A stretch of DNA of 64,000 nt from contig NZ_CP101750.1 of the NCBI RefSeq assembly GCF_026810505.1, positions 4,307,254 to 4,371,253 of the forward strand, given 5' to 3'. Made by a program: the position numbers and the translations under genes. Positions 1 through 8,903 of this stretch are shown here, in pieces. This stretch comes from Streptomyces sp. Je 1-369 (GTDB lineage Bacteria > Actinomycetota > Actinomycetes > Streptomycetales > Streptomycetaceae). Within the stretch, counting starts at the first letter, position 1. Every line of letters begins with the position of its first letter. The notes beneath the pieces are model-generated. The model was not told where the DNA came from. It saw only the letters and a list, made by a program, of their open reading frames with translations, and made no database searches.

Positions 1-30
1 CGTATCCTCCGCTTTCGCCCGTCCGGGCGA

Positions 31-948
31 GTGAGCGAGCAGGAAGAGAATGGACAGCTGGTGTCGCGAATATCGCGGGTGACGCGGGGGTCGCGGGTGC
101 CGCGGGTCTCCCGCCTGGTCGGCTGGTGCCGGAACGCCATGCTCCATGAGTGGCGCAGCGTCGTCGTGGGCCCGTGCCGCAGGCTCAGGGAGCGCGGCCC
201 CCTGGGCGTCTCACTGGCCGTCGCCGCCTGCGTCGCCGTGATCGGCCTGCACGAGTTCCAGCAGACCGCTGCCGGTGCGGGCGTGGTGCGCGTACTCAGT
301 GAGGTACGCGCCGACCAGCCGGTCTGGCTGTCCCTGCTCCGCACGCCCGTCTCCGTGTTCGTGCCCGCGGTCGACCTGTCGGCCTGGGGCGGCCTGCCCC
401 GCCTGTTCCTGGCGTTCGCACTCGCGGAGCTGCTCTTCGGACGCGTACGGACGCTGCTGGTGGCGTACGCCGTCACGCTCGCGGGAACCCTCGGGGCGCG
501 CGTCATGGTCGCCCTCGGACCCGACCGGCTCGGTCTCCCCGCGGAGGCCGCGCACACGGTCGACACCGGGGCCTCGGCGGCGATCGTCGGCCTCTTCGCC
601 TACACGGCCGTGGCGCTGCGCTCGCCGCTGCTCTTCCTCGCCGCGGTCGTACCGACGGTGACGGGGTCGATCGCCGAGCCGAACCTGGCGGGCCGTGAGC
701 ACTTGGTCGCGGTAACCGTGGCGATGGTTCTCGGTCTCGTACTGCACGGGACGACCGCCCGTTGTCAGTGGGCGCTGCCAGTATCGGAGGCAGTCGATCA
801 GGAGGTCGGACATGGCCAGAAGCTCGGACATGACCGGGAGGCCGGACATGAGCGGGACGCCGGACATGAGCGGGGCGCCGGAGAGGGTGGTTCTCGACGC
901 CGGCGCCCCGCTGGCCGCAGCCGTAACGGGCGCGATCCGGAGCGGTGA
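31..948 (+). CDS. rhomboid-like integral membrane protein
   Basis: Protein of about 305 aa with a basic N-terminal tail (repeated SR/VSR) followed by several hydrophobic segments (roughly residues 58-76, 120-160, 180-215, 225-240). The stretch TGASAAIVGLFAY resembles the GxSx serine motif of rhomboid membrane proteins, and a histidine occurs in a later helix (VLGLVLHG). I infer membership in the divergent actinobacterial rhomboid-like family; protease activity is not established. The GTG at 31 has no strong ribosome binding site, so an ATG at 139 is an alternative start. The last 46 codons overlap the ankyrin gene in another frame and encode a Gly-His-Glu-Arg repeat that arises from DNA repeats at 808-879. 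Confidence 0.6.
   Translation: MSEQEENGQLVSRISRVTRGSRVPRVSRLVGWCRNAMLHEWRSVVVGPCRRLRERGPLGVSLAVAACVAVIGLHEFQQTAAGAGVVRVLSEVRADQPVWLSLLRTPVSVFVPAVDLSAWGGLPRLFLAFALAELLFGRVRTLLVAYAVTLAGTLGARVMVALGPDRLGLPAEAAHTVDTGASAAIVGLFAYTAVALRSPLLFLAAVVPTVTGSIAEPNLAGREHLVAVTVAMVLGLVLHGTTARCQWALPVSEAVDQEVGHGQKLGHDREAGHERDAGHERGAGEGGSRRRRPAGRSRNGRDPER
808..879 (+). repeat. four 18-bp tandem repeats spanning a gene overlap
   Basis: Four successive 18-bp units (808, 826, 844, 862) with consensus ggacatgagcgggacgcc; the first is the most diverged. Each unit contains an ATG in the same frame (812, 830, 848, 866), so all four are possible ankyrin-gene starts. In the other frame the units encode the C-terminal repeat of the upstream membrane protein. 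Confidence 0.8.
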
Positions 949-1618
949 CGTCGCGGCCCTGCGCGAGCTGCTCGCCACGCACCCCGGACTCGCCGCCGCG
1001 GGCGTCGAGCAGCACGGTGAGGCGGCGGGGGTGCGCAGCCTGCTCCACCTCGCCACGGACTGGCCCGGCCACTTCCCCGCCGGACCCGAGGTCATCGAGG
1101 TACTCGTCGCGGCGGGCGCGGACCCCGACGCCCGGTTCGTCGGCGCCCACAGCGAAACTCCGCTGCACTGGGCGGCGAGCAACGACGACGTGGCGGCGGT
1201 GGACGCGCTGGTCGCGGCGGGCGCGGACATCGAGGCGGCCGGGGCGGTCATCGGAGGCGGCACGCCGCTGGCCGACGCGCGCGGCTTCGGACAGTGGCGT
1301 GCGGCCCGTCGGCTCCTGGAACTCGGGGCGCGGACGACGCTCCAGGACGCGGCGACGCTGGGCCTGCTGGACAGGGTCACGTCCTGCATCGACACAGGTA
1401 CGGACACCGACTCCGACGACATCACCGGCGCGTTCTGGGGCGCGTGCCACGGCGGACATCTGGCGACCGCCCGCTTCCTGCTCGAACGGGGCGCCGACCT
1501 CGACTGGATCGGGTACGACGACATGACGCCCCTGGACATCGCGGTCGAGGCGGGAGCCGACGACGTAGCGGAGTGGCTGCGGGGCGAAGGGGCCAAGAGG
1601 CGACGGGAGTTGGGGTGA
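812..1618 (+). CDS. ankyrin-repeat protein
   Basis: A 268-aa soluble protein built from ankyrin repeats. Recognisable units include GDVAALRELLATHPGL, a unit containing VLVAAGADPDARF, TPLHWAASNDDVAAVDAL, and HLATARFLLERGADLDW. Ankyrin repeats mediate protein-protein contact; no catalytic domain is visible and the partner is unknown. The ATG at 812 is preceded by GGAGG at 801-805 with good spacing, which favours it over the three in-frame ATGs at 830, 848 and 866. The start lies inside the upstream membrane-protein gene (137-bp overlap), so the two are probably co-transcribed. Confidence 0.8.
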   Translation: MARSSDMTGRPDMSGTPDMSGAPERVVLDAGAPLAAAVTGAIRSGDVAALRELLATHPGLAAAGVEQHGEAAGVRSLLHLATDWPGHFPAGPEVIEVLVAAGADPDARFVGAHSETPLHWAASNDDVAAVDALVAAGADIEAAGAVIGGGTPLADARGFGQWRAARRLLELGARTTLQDAATLGLLDRVTSCIDTGTDTDSDDITGAFWGACHGGHLATARFLLERGADLDWIGYDDMTPLDIAVEAGADDVAEWLRGEGAKRRRELG

Positions 1619-1668
1619 CATATCCCCGGCGCCGACGACGGGCGGGCCCCTGAACAGTCCGGCGCGGC

Positions 1669-2247
1669 CTACTCGCCGCCGGGAGCCGCGTAACAGTGCA
1701 GTACGACCCGCTGCCCCGGCTCCCACTCCTGCTCGACCACGCCCAGCAGCTGCCACCCCATACGTTCGTAGAGCGCGGTAGCCGACCGGTCGGATGACAC
1801 CACGTCCAGGACCGGACGCAGTCCGCGCCCCCGCGCCTCCCGGAGGGCCCTCCCCATCAGAAGGGCCCCGATCCCATGCCCCCGGGCGTCCGGCGCGACG
1901 TACAGGCGACTCATCACGGCCACGGCCTCCGCCTCCGTCACGGCCACCGCCTCCGTCACCGCCTCCTCGCGCCCCCACAGCCCCGGTGCCGCGTCCCCCG
2001 GCCCGGGCCGGGACAGCGCGACGTGGCCGACGACCCGCCCGTCGAGCTCGGCCACCCACGCACCTATGGCGTCCGCGCCCTCCAGCCAAGTCCCGGGCTC
2101 GTCGGGCCAGTTGACCGGGTACCCGTCGGCCTTGTGCACGGCCGCGAGCACACCGACGCAGGCCTCCAGGTCACGCTGGCCGGAACGTTCCCGCAGCCGG
2201 AGGACGGGGTGGCCGTCTGCCGCGTCGGCGGCACGGTCTCGTCTCAT
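1669..2247 (-). CDS. GNAT-family N-acetyltransferase
   Basis: A 192-aa protein of the GCN5-related acetyltransferase fold. The acetyl-CoA binding motif A appears as RLYVAPDARGHGIGALLM, followed by the usual C-terminal ALYERMGWQLLG strand-helix. The earlier WVAELDGRVVGHVALSRP matches the beta hairpin before motif A. A low-complexity alanine/glutamate/valine insertion lies just before motif A. The substrate cannot be predicted. It lies between the ankyrin gene and the ABC-F gene with no obvious operon partner. Confidence 0.85.
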   Translation of the reverse strand: MRRDRAADAADGHPVLRLRERSGQRDLEACVGVLAAVHKADGYPVNWPDEPGTWLEGADAIGAWVAELDGRVVGHVALSRPGPGDAAPGLWGREEAVTEAVAVTEAEAVAVMSRLYVAPDARGHGIGALLMGRALREARGRGLRPVLDVVSSDRSATALYERMGWQLLGVVEQEWEPGQRVVLHCYAAPGGE

Positions 2248-2319
2248 CGGAGCATCGAATCACAGCGGTCGGCCGCGTACGCCCCGCACGCCCAAGTAGA
2301 CATTTCGACAACAACCGCG

Positions 2320-3921
2320 TCAGGCGAGCGCGACCAACTCCCGGTATCCGGAGCTCCACATGTCCTCGTCCCCGTCCGGGAGCAGCAGCACCCGGTCCGG
2401 TCGCAGGGCGTCGATCGCACCCTCGTCGTGCGTGACCATCACGATGGCTCCGGGGTACGTCCCCACCGCGCTCAGCACCTCGTTCCTGGACGCCGGATCG
2501 AGGTTGTTGGTGGGCTCGTCGAGGAGCAGGACGTTCGCGCCGGAGTGGACGAGCCCGGCCAGCGCGAGCCGCGTCTTCTCGCCGCCCGAGAGGACCGATG
2601 CGGGCTTGTCCGCGTCGTCGCCGCCGAACAGGAACGACCCCAGCACGCGCCGCACCTCGCCGTCGGTCAGCTGCGGGGCCGCACCCGCGAGGTTCTCCCG
2701 GACCGTTCTCGTACCGTCCAACGTGTCGTGCTCCTGCGCGAAGTACCCGAGCCGCAGCCCGGGCCCGGCCACCACCCGCCCGGCGTCCGGGAGTTCACGC
2801 CCGGCGAGCAGTCGCAGCAGCGTCGTCTTCCCGGCACCGTTGAGACCGAGGACGACGAGCCGACTCCCCCGGTCGACGGCCAGGTCGACGCCGCTCAAGA
2901 CGTCATGAGTCCCGTACGACTTGCTCAATGCCACCGCGCCGAGCGGCATCCGGCCGCACGGCGCGGGCTCGGGCAGCCGGATCCGCGCGACCTTCTCGCT
3001 CCGCCGCCCCGGCTCCGTACCGGCGAGCATCCGCTCGGCGCGCCGGTCCATGTTCTTCGCGGCGGTGGCGGTGGAGACGTGGGAGCGCATCTTGTCGGCC
3101 TGCGCGCGCAGCGAGGCCGCCTTGCGCTCGGCGTTGGCGCGTTCGCGGGTACGTCGACGCTCGTCGGCGGCGCGCTGGGCGCGGTAGGCGTGCCAACCGG
3201 TGTTGTGGACGTCGATGGTGGCGCGCAGCGCGTCGACGTGGAGGACACGGTTGACGGTCTCGGCGAGGAGTCCGGTGTCGTGGCTGATGAGCACGACGCC
3301 GCCCGGATACCCGGCGAGGTAAGTGCGCAGCCAGGCCACCGAGTCGGCGTCCAGGTGGTTGGTCGGCTCGTCGAGGAGCACGGTGTCGTGGTGCGCGAAC
3401 AGGATCCGCGCGAGCTCGACGCGGCGTCGCTGGCCGCCCGAGAGCTCGCCGACGGGCCGGCCCATCACCCGCTCGGGCAGTCCGAGCCCGGCGGCGACCC
3501 GGGCGGCCTCGGCCTCGGCGGCGTACCCGCCGTATGCCTGGAAGCGGTCGTCGGCGCGGGCGTAGGCGGCCATGGCACGCTCCTGCGCGGCCGGTCCCGC
3601 GGCTCCGGCCATCGCGGCCTCCGCGGTACGCAGCGCCGCGACGGCCTCGTCCAGGCCACGCGCGGACAGGATGCGGTCGGTGACGGTGACGGCAGGGTCG
3701 GCGGCGCGCGGGTCCTGGGCGAGATGCCCGACGGAACCGGTACGGGTGACGGTGCCGTCGGCCGGGGCGGTCTGCCCCGCGAGGACCTTCAGGAGGGTGG
3801 TCTTACCGGCGCCGTTGCGCCCGACCAGGCCGACGCGGTCGCCGGGGGCGATGTGGAAGGAGACGTCGGACAGCAGAAGACGGGCACCGACGCGCACGTC
3901 GACACCTCGAACGGTGATCAT
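2320..3921 (-). CDS. ABC-F family ATP-binding protein
   Basis: Soluble twin-ATPase protein of about 533 aa with two complete nucleotide-binding domains and no membrane segments. It has Walker A motifs GRNGAGKTT and GLNGAGKTT, signature motifs LSGGQRRRVELAR and LSGGEKTRLALA, and two Walker B segments ending in DEPTN. The linker between the halves is rich in Arg/Ala/Glu, as in ABC-F factors that bind the ribosomal E site. Members act in translation or in target protection against ribosome-binding antibiotics; which applies here is not visible. I chose the ATG at 3921 because GGAG lies 9 nt upstream; an upstream in-frame ATG at 3954 has no such site. Confidence 0.85.
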   Translation of the reverse strand: MITVRGVDVRVGARLLLSDVSFHIAPGDRVGLVGRNGAGKTTLLKVLAGQTAPADGTVTRTGSVGHLAQDPRAADPAVTVTDRILSARGLDEAVAALRTAEAAMAGAAGPAAQERAMAAYARADDRFQAYGGYAAEAEAARVAAGLGLPERVMGRPVGELSGGQRRRVELARILFAHHDTVLLDEPTNHLDADSVAWLRTYLAGYPGGVVLISHDTGLLAETVNRVLHVDALRATIDVHNTGWHAYRAQRAADERRRTRERANAERKAASLRAQADKMRSHVSTATAAKNMDRRAERMLAGTEPGRRSEKVARIRLPEPAPCGRMPLGAVALSKSYGTHDVLSGVDLAVDRGSRLVVLGLNGAGKTTLLRLLAGRELPDAGRVVAGPGLRLGYFAQEHDTLDGTRTVRENLAGAAPQLTDGEVRRVLGSFLFGGDDADKPASVLSGGEKTRLALAGLVHSGANVLLLDEPTNNLDPASRNEVLSAVGTYPGAIVMVTHDEGAIDALRPDRVLLLPDGDEDMWSSGYRELVALA

Positions 3922-4116
3922 GAGGTAACGCTCCGCAATAGCGAATGGACACACGGGTGACGTGAAGGCGTGTGTCCCAGCTAGGAAATGCGAGGCGTAG
4001 ACATGACACCGAGGCTAACGCGACACCGGTTCCCCCTGCACGCAATTTCCCAGGCAACACGATCGCCACTCCCGAGCCCTCTCCAGCTCCTACGGCCGGA
4101 GCCCACGCCCCCCACT

Positions 4117-4160
4117 CACCAGCACCAGCACCAGCACCCGCACCCGCACCCGCACCCGCG
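4117..4160. repeat. hexanucleotide microsatellite (caccag/cacccg)
   Basis: A run of CACCAG units passes into CACCCG units. It lies in the intergenic region between the ABC-F gene and the next small gene. I see no protein on either strand with normal codon use here. Confidence 0.7.
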
Positions 4161-4211
4161 AGGGGACGCGGACGCGGCCCCGCCCCACCAGACGGACCGA
4201 GGGCGAACCGC

Positions 4212-4549
4212 CCCCCACCGGCCCGCGCCCGCGAGCGAGACAGGAGGGGACGTGGGGGTATGTGCGCACGGAGCACCGAGCCCACCGAGACGGCCGGACA
4301 CATCACACGCGGCGCAGGGATAGCGAGTACGCACATACCCGCGCGGCCCCGCCCCCACAGACGAACCCTGGGCACACCCGCCCCCACCGGCCCGCACCCG
4401 CGAGCGAGACGCCAGGGGACGTGCGGGTATGTGCGCACGGAGCACCGAGCCCACCGAGACGGCCGGACACATTCCACGCGGCGCAGGGATAACGAGTACG
4501 CACATACCCGCGCGGCCCCGCCCCCACAGACGCACCCTGGGCGCACCCG
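4212..4549. repeat. 169-bp tandem duplication with internal inverted repeats
   Basis: Two near-identical 169-bp units begin at 4212 and 4381. Each unit contains GTATGTGCGCAC and, about 60 bp on, GTACGCACATAC, forming an inverted pair. The units differ by a handful of substitutions. The remaining sequence from 3922 to 5047 shows no confident gene. The structure resembles a duplicated extragenic palindrome or a short non-autonomous element. Confidence 0.8.
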
Positions 4550-4655
4550 CCCCCTCCAACGCAGACGCCGCCCGAAGCGCCCGGCCTCTAGTCCATGAGG
4601 GCGGCATCCGGGCCCATAGCGATCGGCCCGGCCCCCACCCGGGGACATGCCCTCC

Positions 4656-5003
4656 ATGAGCGCCCCGCCTGCCACCCCACGCCGCCACGCCACGTGGCCC
4701 CGGGCGCTGCTCACCCTCCTCACGGTTCTCCTGATCACCCTCGCCCCGGCCCCCACCCCCCGCCCTCTCCACCGAGACCAGCGGCGGCAGCAGCGAGGTC
4801 CAGTACGACCCCACGGACACAGCCCTACGTCTCCGCCTCCGCATCCCCACCCGCCGCGCCACCCACATCCCCACCCCACGCCCGACCGCCCCCGCACCAC
4901 CCCACCGCGCCTCACCCCCCACCGCACCCGCCCCGCCGCCCCGCCTCCTCCCCGCCGTCCCCACCCCCCCGCTCGGTCGTCCTGCGCTGCTGAGGGTCCT
5001 CAG
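4656..5003 (+). pseudogene. possible frameshifted secreted-protein gene
   Basis: From the ATG at 4656 a short basic start and a hydrophobic stretch (WPRALLTLLTVLLITLAPAP) look like a signal peptide. The following sequence looks protein-like only in the next frame, where it reads ALSTETSGGSSEVQYDPTD. The switch would fall in the C-rich tract near 4760-4775. The rest is proline-rich in any frame, so the call is weak. It could be a gene broken by a real or sequencing frameshift, or no gene at all. Confidence 0.3.
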
Positions 5004-5047
5004 CCACCCCAGCCACCCCCACCTGCGCAACGCAAAAGGACACCCCC

Positions 5048-5218
5048 ATGCCGATCGACCCCCACGCGGCCCTGCAAGCCCTGCTCCGCGCAGAAGCCGT
5101 ACGAGCGACCCCCGCCGAAGCACCGCCCGCCACCCCCTCCGAAGACGGCACAGAGGACCCGCAGCACAACCGGCACGGACAGCACGGACAGCACCCCTCG
5201 GGCAGCGGGAACGGCTGA
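5048..5218 (+). CDS. small hypothetical protein (56 aa)
   Basis: Short ORF starting MPIDPHAALQALLRAEAVRA and ending in a polar His/Gly/Gln tail. AAAGGA lies about 7 nt upstream of the ATG. The first 20 residues could form an amphipathic helix; there is no signal peptide, membrane segment or recognised domain. I do not know the function. It lies between the repeat-rich region and the HerA-like remnant. Confidence 0.45.
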   Translation: MPIDPHAALQALLRAEAVRATPAEAPPATPSEDGTEDPQHNRHGQHGQHPSGSGNG

Positions 5219-5302
5219 CCAGAACGACCGGGACGACCGGGACGACCGGGACGACCCCGACGGCCGGCGCAGGCAAAACCGCTCAAGGCGCCCCCGCCAG
5301 AC

Positions 5303-5808
5303 CTAGCGTCTGCGCCGAGCCGTCCCGAACACCGACCGCGAGATCTCCCGCCCGATCTGTGTCCCCATGGACCGCAGCAGCGACTTGAACATCCCGCTCC
5401 CCACCACCTGCTCCACGACAGAGCCCCCACCCGCGGCAGGAGCCGGAGCCGAAGACGAAGACGCAGCCCGCTCCGCCTCCCGCGCGCTCAGCTTCTCGTA
5501 CGCCGACTCCCGGTCCACCGCCTCCGCGTACCGCGAGTACAGCGCCGACGACCGCACCGCCCGCGCCAGCTCCCCCGCCTCGACGGGCCCCATCAGCGAC
5601 TCGGGGGCCCGCAGCCGCGTCACCGCCACCGGCGCGGGCGCGCCCTTCTCGCTGAGGACGGTCACCACCGCCTCGCCCGTACCGAGGCCGGTAAGGACCT
5701 CCTCCAGGTCGTACGCCGAGTCGGGAAACGTCCGTACCGTCGCCCTCAGCGCCTTCTGGTCGTCGGGGGGAACGTCCGCAGCGCGTGCTGTGCGCGGTTG
5801 CCGAGCCG
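5303..5808 (-). pseudogene. C-terminal remnant of a HerA-like (DUF853) ATPase gene
   Basis: The minus strand encodes LGNRAQHALRTFPP in one frame and then PPDDQKALRATVRTFPDSAY, LEEVL and GTGEAVVTVLSEKGAPAP in another, continuing to a stop at 5303. In DUF853/HerA-type ATPases these pieces are contiguous near the C terminus. The break is in a run of six G (plus strand) near 5765-5770; one more base would restore the frame. Nothing upstream of about 5808 resembles the ATPase core: no Walker motifs, and the next codons are unrelated. So this is a 5'-truncated remnant of a protein normally around 500 aa, probably non-functional. The last 121 codons remain open from a GTG at 5668. Confidence 0.65.
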
Positions 5809-6033
5809 CCGTCCGGAACCCTCGCCTCCGCCCGTCACCCCCGCACCCGGCACAGACTCGTTCGGGCGGTTCGCGTGGCCCGGCGTGGACGGAATCGACT
5901 CGCTCTCGCTCACTTCGTCCCCTGTTCCCGGCTGGCGTGTTCCCGGTTTGACCCGATTTAAGGCGTCATTTCCCAGGCTCGCACTCCGTCGCCATGGCTG
6001 CGCCCGGAGAGCCTTGCCCGGTAGGCTTTCCGT

Positions 6034-6330
6034 GTGATCTTCAAGCGCATCGGAAACGGCCGGCCGTACCCCGACCACGGCCGGGAAAGCACCCGGCAGT
6101 GGGCGGACGTCGCGCCGCGCCCGGTCCGCCTCGATCAGCTCGTCACCACCAAGGGCCAGCTGGATCTGGAGACCCTCCTCGCCGAGGACTCGACGTTCTA
6201 CGGCGACCTCTTCGCGCACGTCGTGAAGTGGCAGGGCGATCTCTACCTCGAGGACGGCCTGCACCGCGCGGTCCGCGCCGCGCTCCAGCAGCGCCAGGTG
6301 CTCCACGCGCGCGTGCTCGAACTCGGCTGA
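6034..6330 (+). CDS. conserved actinobacterial protein, ParB/VapB-like fold
   Basis: A 98-aa protein starting MIFKRIGNGRPYPDH. The segment WQGDLYLEDGLHRAVRAALQ resembles the E/D-G-x-H-R motif of ParB/sulfiredoxin-like folds. From memory, databases have labelled close relatives as VapB-like antitoxins; no toxin gene is adjacent here, so that label is doubtful. The GTG start follows a weak AGG-containing site. The gene precedes the LytR_C gene in the same direction, as I recall from other Streptomyces. Confidence 0.6.
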   Translation: MIFKRIGNGRPYPDHGRESTRQWADVAPRPVRLDQLVTTKGQLDLETLLAEDSTFYGDLFAHVVKWQGDLYLEDGLHRAVRAALQQRQVLHARVLELG

Positions 6331-6520
6331 CCTACCCCGAACTCGGCTGACCGATCCCCGAGCTCGGCTGACCGACCCCCGAGGCCCTCAGCCGAGCCCG
6401 GCGCCCCGCACCGCGCGCCCCTCGCCCCTCGCCGCCCATATTGGCCCTTTCGGGTTGGACTGGACCCCGGGCAATGATCATTTAGTAGGCATCGCCGCCC
6501 CGCCGCACTACGCTGCGCCC

Positions 6521-7189
6521 ATGAGCATGCTCACTCCCCCCGGCATGGGCGGCAAGTACCGCATCACGGGGGACAAATATCCACGGATGCGCCGCCCCAG
6601 CGGTCGCCGCAGGATCGTGCTCGCGGTCATCGCGTCCGTCGCGGCCGTCGGCCTGATCGGCTGGGGCACGCTGCAGCTCATCGACGTGTTCACGGGCGGC
6701 ACCAAGGCATCCGCCGCGGGCCACGCCTCCCAGGACTGCGACCGCAAACAGGCCGTCGACGCACCCCGGACGACCTCGGAACAGAAGCAGAAACAGAAGC
6801 AGAAACCGCTGCCCGAGCCGAAGCAGATCACCGTCAACGTCTACAACGCCACGCCCCGCGGCGGCCTCGCCAAGAACACCGCCGACGAGCTCAAGAAGCG
6901 CGGCTTCACCATCGGCAAGGTCGGCAACGCGACGAAGGCGTACGACAAGAAGGTCAAGGGCACCGCGCTGCTCCTCGGCGCCAAGTCCGCCGCCGACACC
7001 GCGATCCCCGTGCTCGGCACGCAGCTCACCGGCGCCGAGCACCGGTCCGACGCCCGCAAGAGCGGCGAGGTCGACCTGGTCATCGGCACGCGGTTCAAGA
7101 ACCTGGCCAAAAAAGAGGACGCCGACAAGGCCCTGGCCGCACTGGCCAAGCCCGAGCCGACGCCCATCGCGTCCGACAAGAACTGCTGA
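6521..7189 (+). CDS. membrane-anchored LytR C-terminal domain protein
   Basis: About 222 aa. A short cytoplasmic basic N terminus is followed by one membrane helix (RIVLAVIASVAAVGLIGWG, near residues 30-48). A Lys/Gln-rich linker leads to a C-terminal LytR_C domain that begins ITVNVYNATPRGGLAKN and contains the LLGAKSAADTAIPVLG segment. LytR_C domains occur alone or fused to LCP ligases and are thought to bind envelope components; there is no catalytic LCP domain here. I chose the ATG at 6521 because sequence starting MSMLTPPGMGGKYRI is typical; the in-frame extension from 6455 looks non-coding. Confidence 0.8.
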   Translation: MSMLTPPGMGGKYRITGDKYPRMRRPSGRRRIVLAVIASVAAVGLIGWGTLQLIDVFTGGTKASAAGHASQDCDRKQAVDAPRTTSEQKQKQKQKPLPEPKQITVNVYNATPRGGLAKNTADELKKRGFTIGKVGNATKAYDKKVKGTALLLGAKSAADTAIPVLGTQLTGAEHRSDARKSGEVDLVIGTRFKNLAKKEDADKALAALAKPEPTPIASDKNC

Positions 7190-7215
7190 GACGTCCTCCG
7201 CGGAAGAGCCGCTGA

Positions 7216-7851
7216 CTACTCCGCGGTCCCGTACATCCGGTCACCCGCGTCGCCGAGTCCCGGCACGATGTACCCCTGCTCGTTGAGCCGCTCGTCGACC
7301 GAGGCCGTCACGACCGTCACCGGCGTCCCCGCCAGCTCGCGCTCCATGACCTCGACGCCCTCGGGGGCGGCGAGCAGCACCACGGCGGTCACGTCGTCGG
7401 CGCCGCGCTTGATGAGTTCCTGGATCGCCGCGACGAGCGTGCCGCCCGTGGCGAGCATCGGGTCGAGGACGTACACCTGACGCCCGGAGAGGTCCTCCGG
7501 CATGCGCGTCGCGTACGTGGAGGCCTCCAGGGTCTCCTCGTTGCGGATCATGCCGAGGAAGCCCACCTCGGCGGTCGGCAGCAGCCGCACCATGCCGTCG
7601 AGCATGCCGAGCCCGGCCCGGAGGATCGGGACCACCAGCGGACGCGGGTACGACAGCTTCACGCCCGTCGTCCGCGTCACGGGGGTCTCGATGTCGACCT
7701 GCTCGGTGCGCACGTCCCGGGTGGCCTCGTACGCGAGCAGGGTGACCAGCTCGTCGGCGAGGCGCCGGAAGGTCGGGGAGTCGGTGCGCTTGTCGCGCAG
7801 CGTGGTGAGTTTGTGCGCCACCAGCGGGTGGTCGACGACGTGGATCCGCAT
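7216..7851 (-). CDS. upp: uracil phosphoribosyltransferase
   Basis: A 211-aa enzyme of pyrimidine salvage that converts uracil and PRPP to UMP in the cytoplasm. The length is normal for the family. The PRPP-binding loop reads [17 protein letters not shown], and [17 protein letters not shown] near the C terminus is the uracil-binding hood typical of Upp. [13 protein letters not shown] is also diagnostic. It is transcribed divergently from the small gene at 7952. Confidence 0.97.
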   Translation of the reverse strand: MRIHVVDHPLVAHKLTTLRDKRTDSPTFRRLADELVTLLAYEATRDVRTEQVDIETPVTRTTGVKLSYPRPLVVPILRAGLGMLDGMVRLLPTAEVGFLGMIRNEETLEASTYATRMPEDLSGRQVYVLDPMLATGGTLVAAIQELIKRGADDVTAVVLLAAPEGVEVMERELAGTPVTVVTASVDERLNEQGYIVPGLGDAGDRMYGTAE

Positions 7852-7951
7852 GACATCAACAGTAACCGGGCTCGGGCCCCACGCCTCTCGCTGGCATCAA
7901 CACCGCCATCCGAGGGAAGGTGGGGACGTACGAACTGAGGTGGTGTGGCCC

Positions 7952-8122
7952 ATGACGGAGCACAGTCCGCAAGACGAGACCGACACCGAGCGCCGCAGGC
8001 GGCGCGCCCAGTTCCTGCGCGAACGCACCGAGGCCATCGAGCTCCGCGACCGCGTGAAGCCGCGCCGCGCCCGGGCGGCACGCATGCGACAGCAGATGCG
8101 TATGCGCACGTTCCGCTGGTAG
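7952..8122 (+). CDS. small basic conserved protein (56 aa)
   Basis: Short protein MTEHSPQDETDTERRRR.. ending in an Arg/Met-rich tail (MRQQMRMRTFRW). The acidic N terminus and strongly basic C terminus suggest nucleic acid or protein binding, but no domain is recognised. GAGGTGG lies upstream of the ATG; an in-frame GTG at 7943 is an alternative start. It is divergent from upp. Confidence 0.5.
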   Translation: MTEHSPQDETDTERRRRRAQFLRERTEAIELRDRVKPRRARAARMRQQMRMRTFRW

Positions 8123-8336
8123 CGACCCGCCGCCCGGCCGCCCGGCGGCGGGCCCGGCGGGGGCCACCGAAAAACGCGACGCGGAACACAGCGGCCGGAA
8201 GACCTCTCCTGACGGCGCCGTTTCTGCCACGATTCCGAATGGGCGGGGCTTCGTACCGCACTCCCCGCTCCCCGACCTCGCCGGGGGGACCCCAAACCGC
8301 CAACCGGCACTGCCTATGACCAGTGGGAGAGTCACG

Positions 8337-8894
8337 GTGTACTTCGCCGCACTGCTCGCGCGCACCGAAGACGGGTGGGAAGCGAGCGACACGGAGCTCG
8401 ACGATGTGGAGACCCTGTCGGATCTGGCCGATCTGGCCCGTGAAGCCACGGCCGATTACGACGACGACACGGTGCTCGTCTTCATCGAACAGGAAGACGC
8501 GTGGTTCGGCGTCGTCCGCGTCGACGGTGAGGAGGACCCTCGTATCTACGTGTCCGACGCGGCCGCGGCCGCCCGCAGCTCGTACGGGGAGATCCTGCTC
8601 ACCGACGAGATGCTCGGCCGGGCCCCCGACGACGACGGGACGGTCGATCTGGACGCCCTCGACCTCGACGGCACGGAGGACGGTGAACCCGAGGCCGCCG
8701 AGGCCGAGGCGGACCCGGACGCCGACGCCGACGCCGGTGCGTCGGGGGTGCCTTCCGGGCCGCTCGGCGACTCGGAGATCCTCGCCGACCTCGGCGTGCC
8801 CGAGAAGGATCTGCTCGGCCTGGAGAGCGGCGACGCGCTGAGCGAGATCGCCGAGATCCTCGGAGCGGCGGAGGTGCTCGAGACCGTCCGCTAG
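8337..8894 (+). CDS. tRNA adenosine deaminase-associated protein
   Basis: About 185 aa, acidic. It begins MYFAALLARTEDGWEASD and contains FIEQEDAWFGVVRVDG and DPRIYVSDAAAAARSSYG, the conserved core of the small actinobacterial protein encoded directly upstream of tadA. A DADADAG-rich acidic linker precedes a conserved C-terminal helix (LGDSEILADLGVPEKDLLGL). The GTG at 8337 is preceded by GGGAGA with 6-nt spacing and fits the usual N terminus better than the ATG at 8316. It lies 9 bp upstream of tadA, so the two are probably one operon. Its function is unknown beyond this association. Confidence 0.85.
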   Translation: MYFAALLARTEDGWEASDTELDDVETLSDLADLAREATADYDDDTVLVFIEQEDAWFGVVRVDGEEDPRIYVSDAAAAARSSYGEILLTDEMLGRAPDDDGTVDLDALDLDGTEDGEPEAAEAEADPDADADAGASGVPSGPLGDSEILADLGVPEKDLLGLESGDALSEIAEILGAAEVLETVR

Positions 8895-8903
8895 GTTCCC
8901 CGT

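Noticed and set aside
3972..4598. Long plus-strand frames across the 169-bp duplication
   Set aside because: Pro/Arg/His-rich frames produced by GC-skewed repeats; codon use and composition are unlike proteins, and no ribosome binding site is seen.
6034..6330. Toxin-antitoxin pair at the VapB-like gene
   Set aside because: No PIN-domain or other toxin gene is adjacent, so an active module is not supported.
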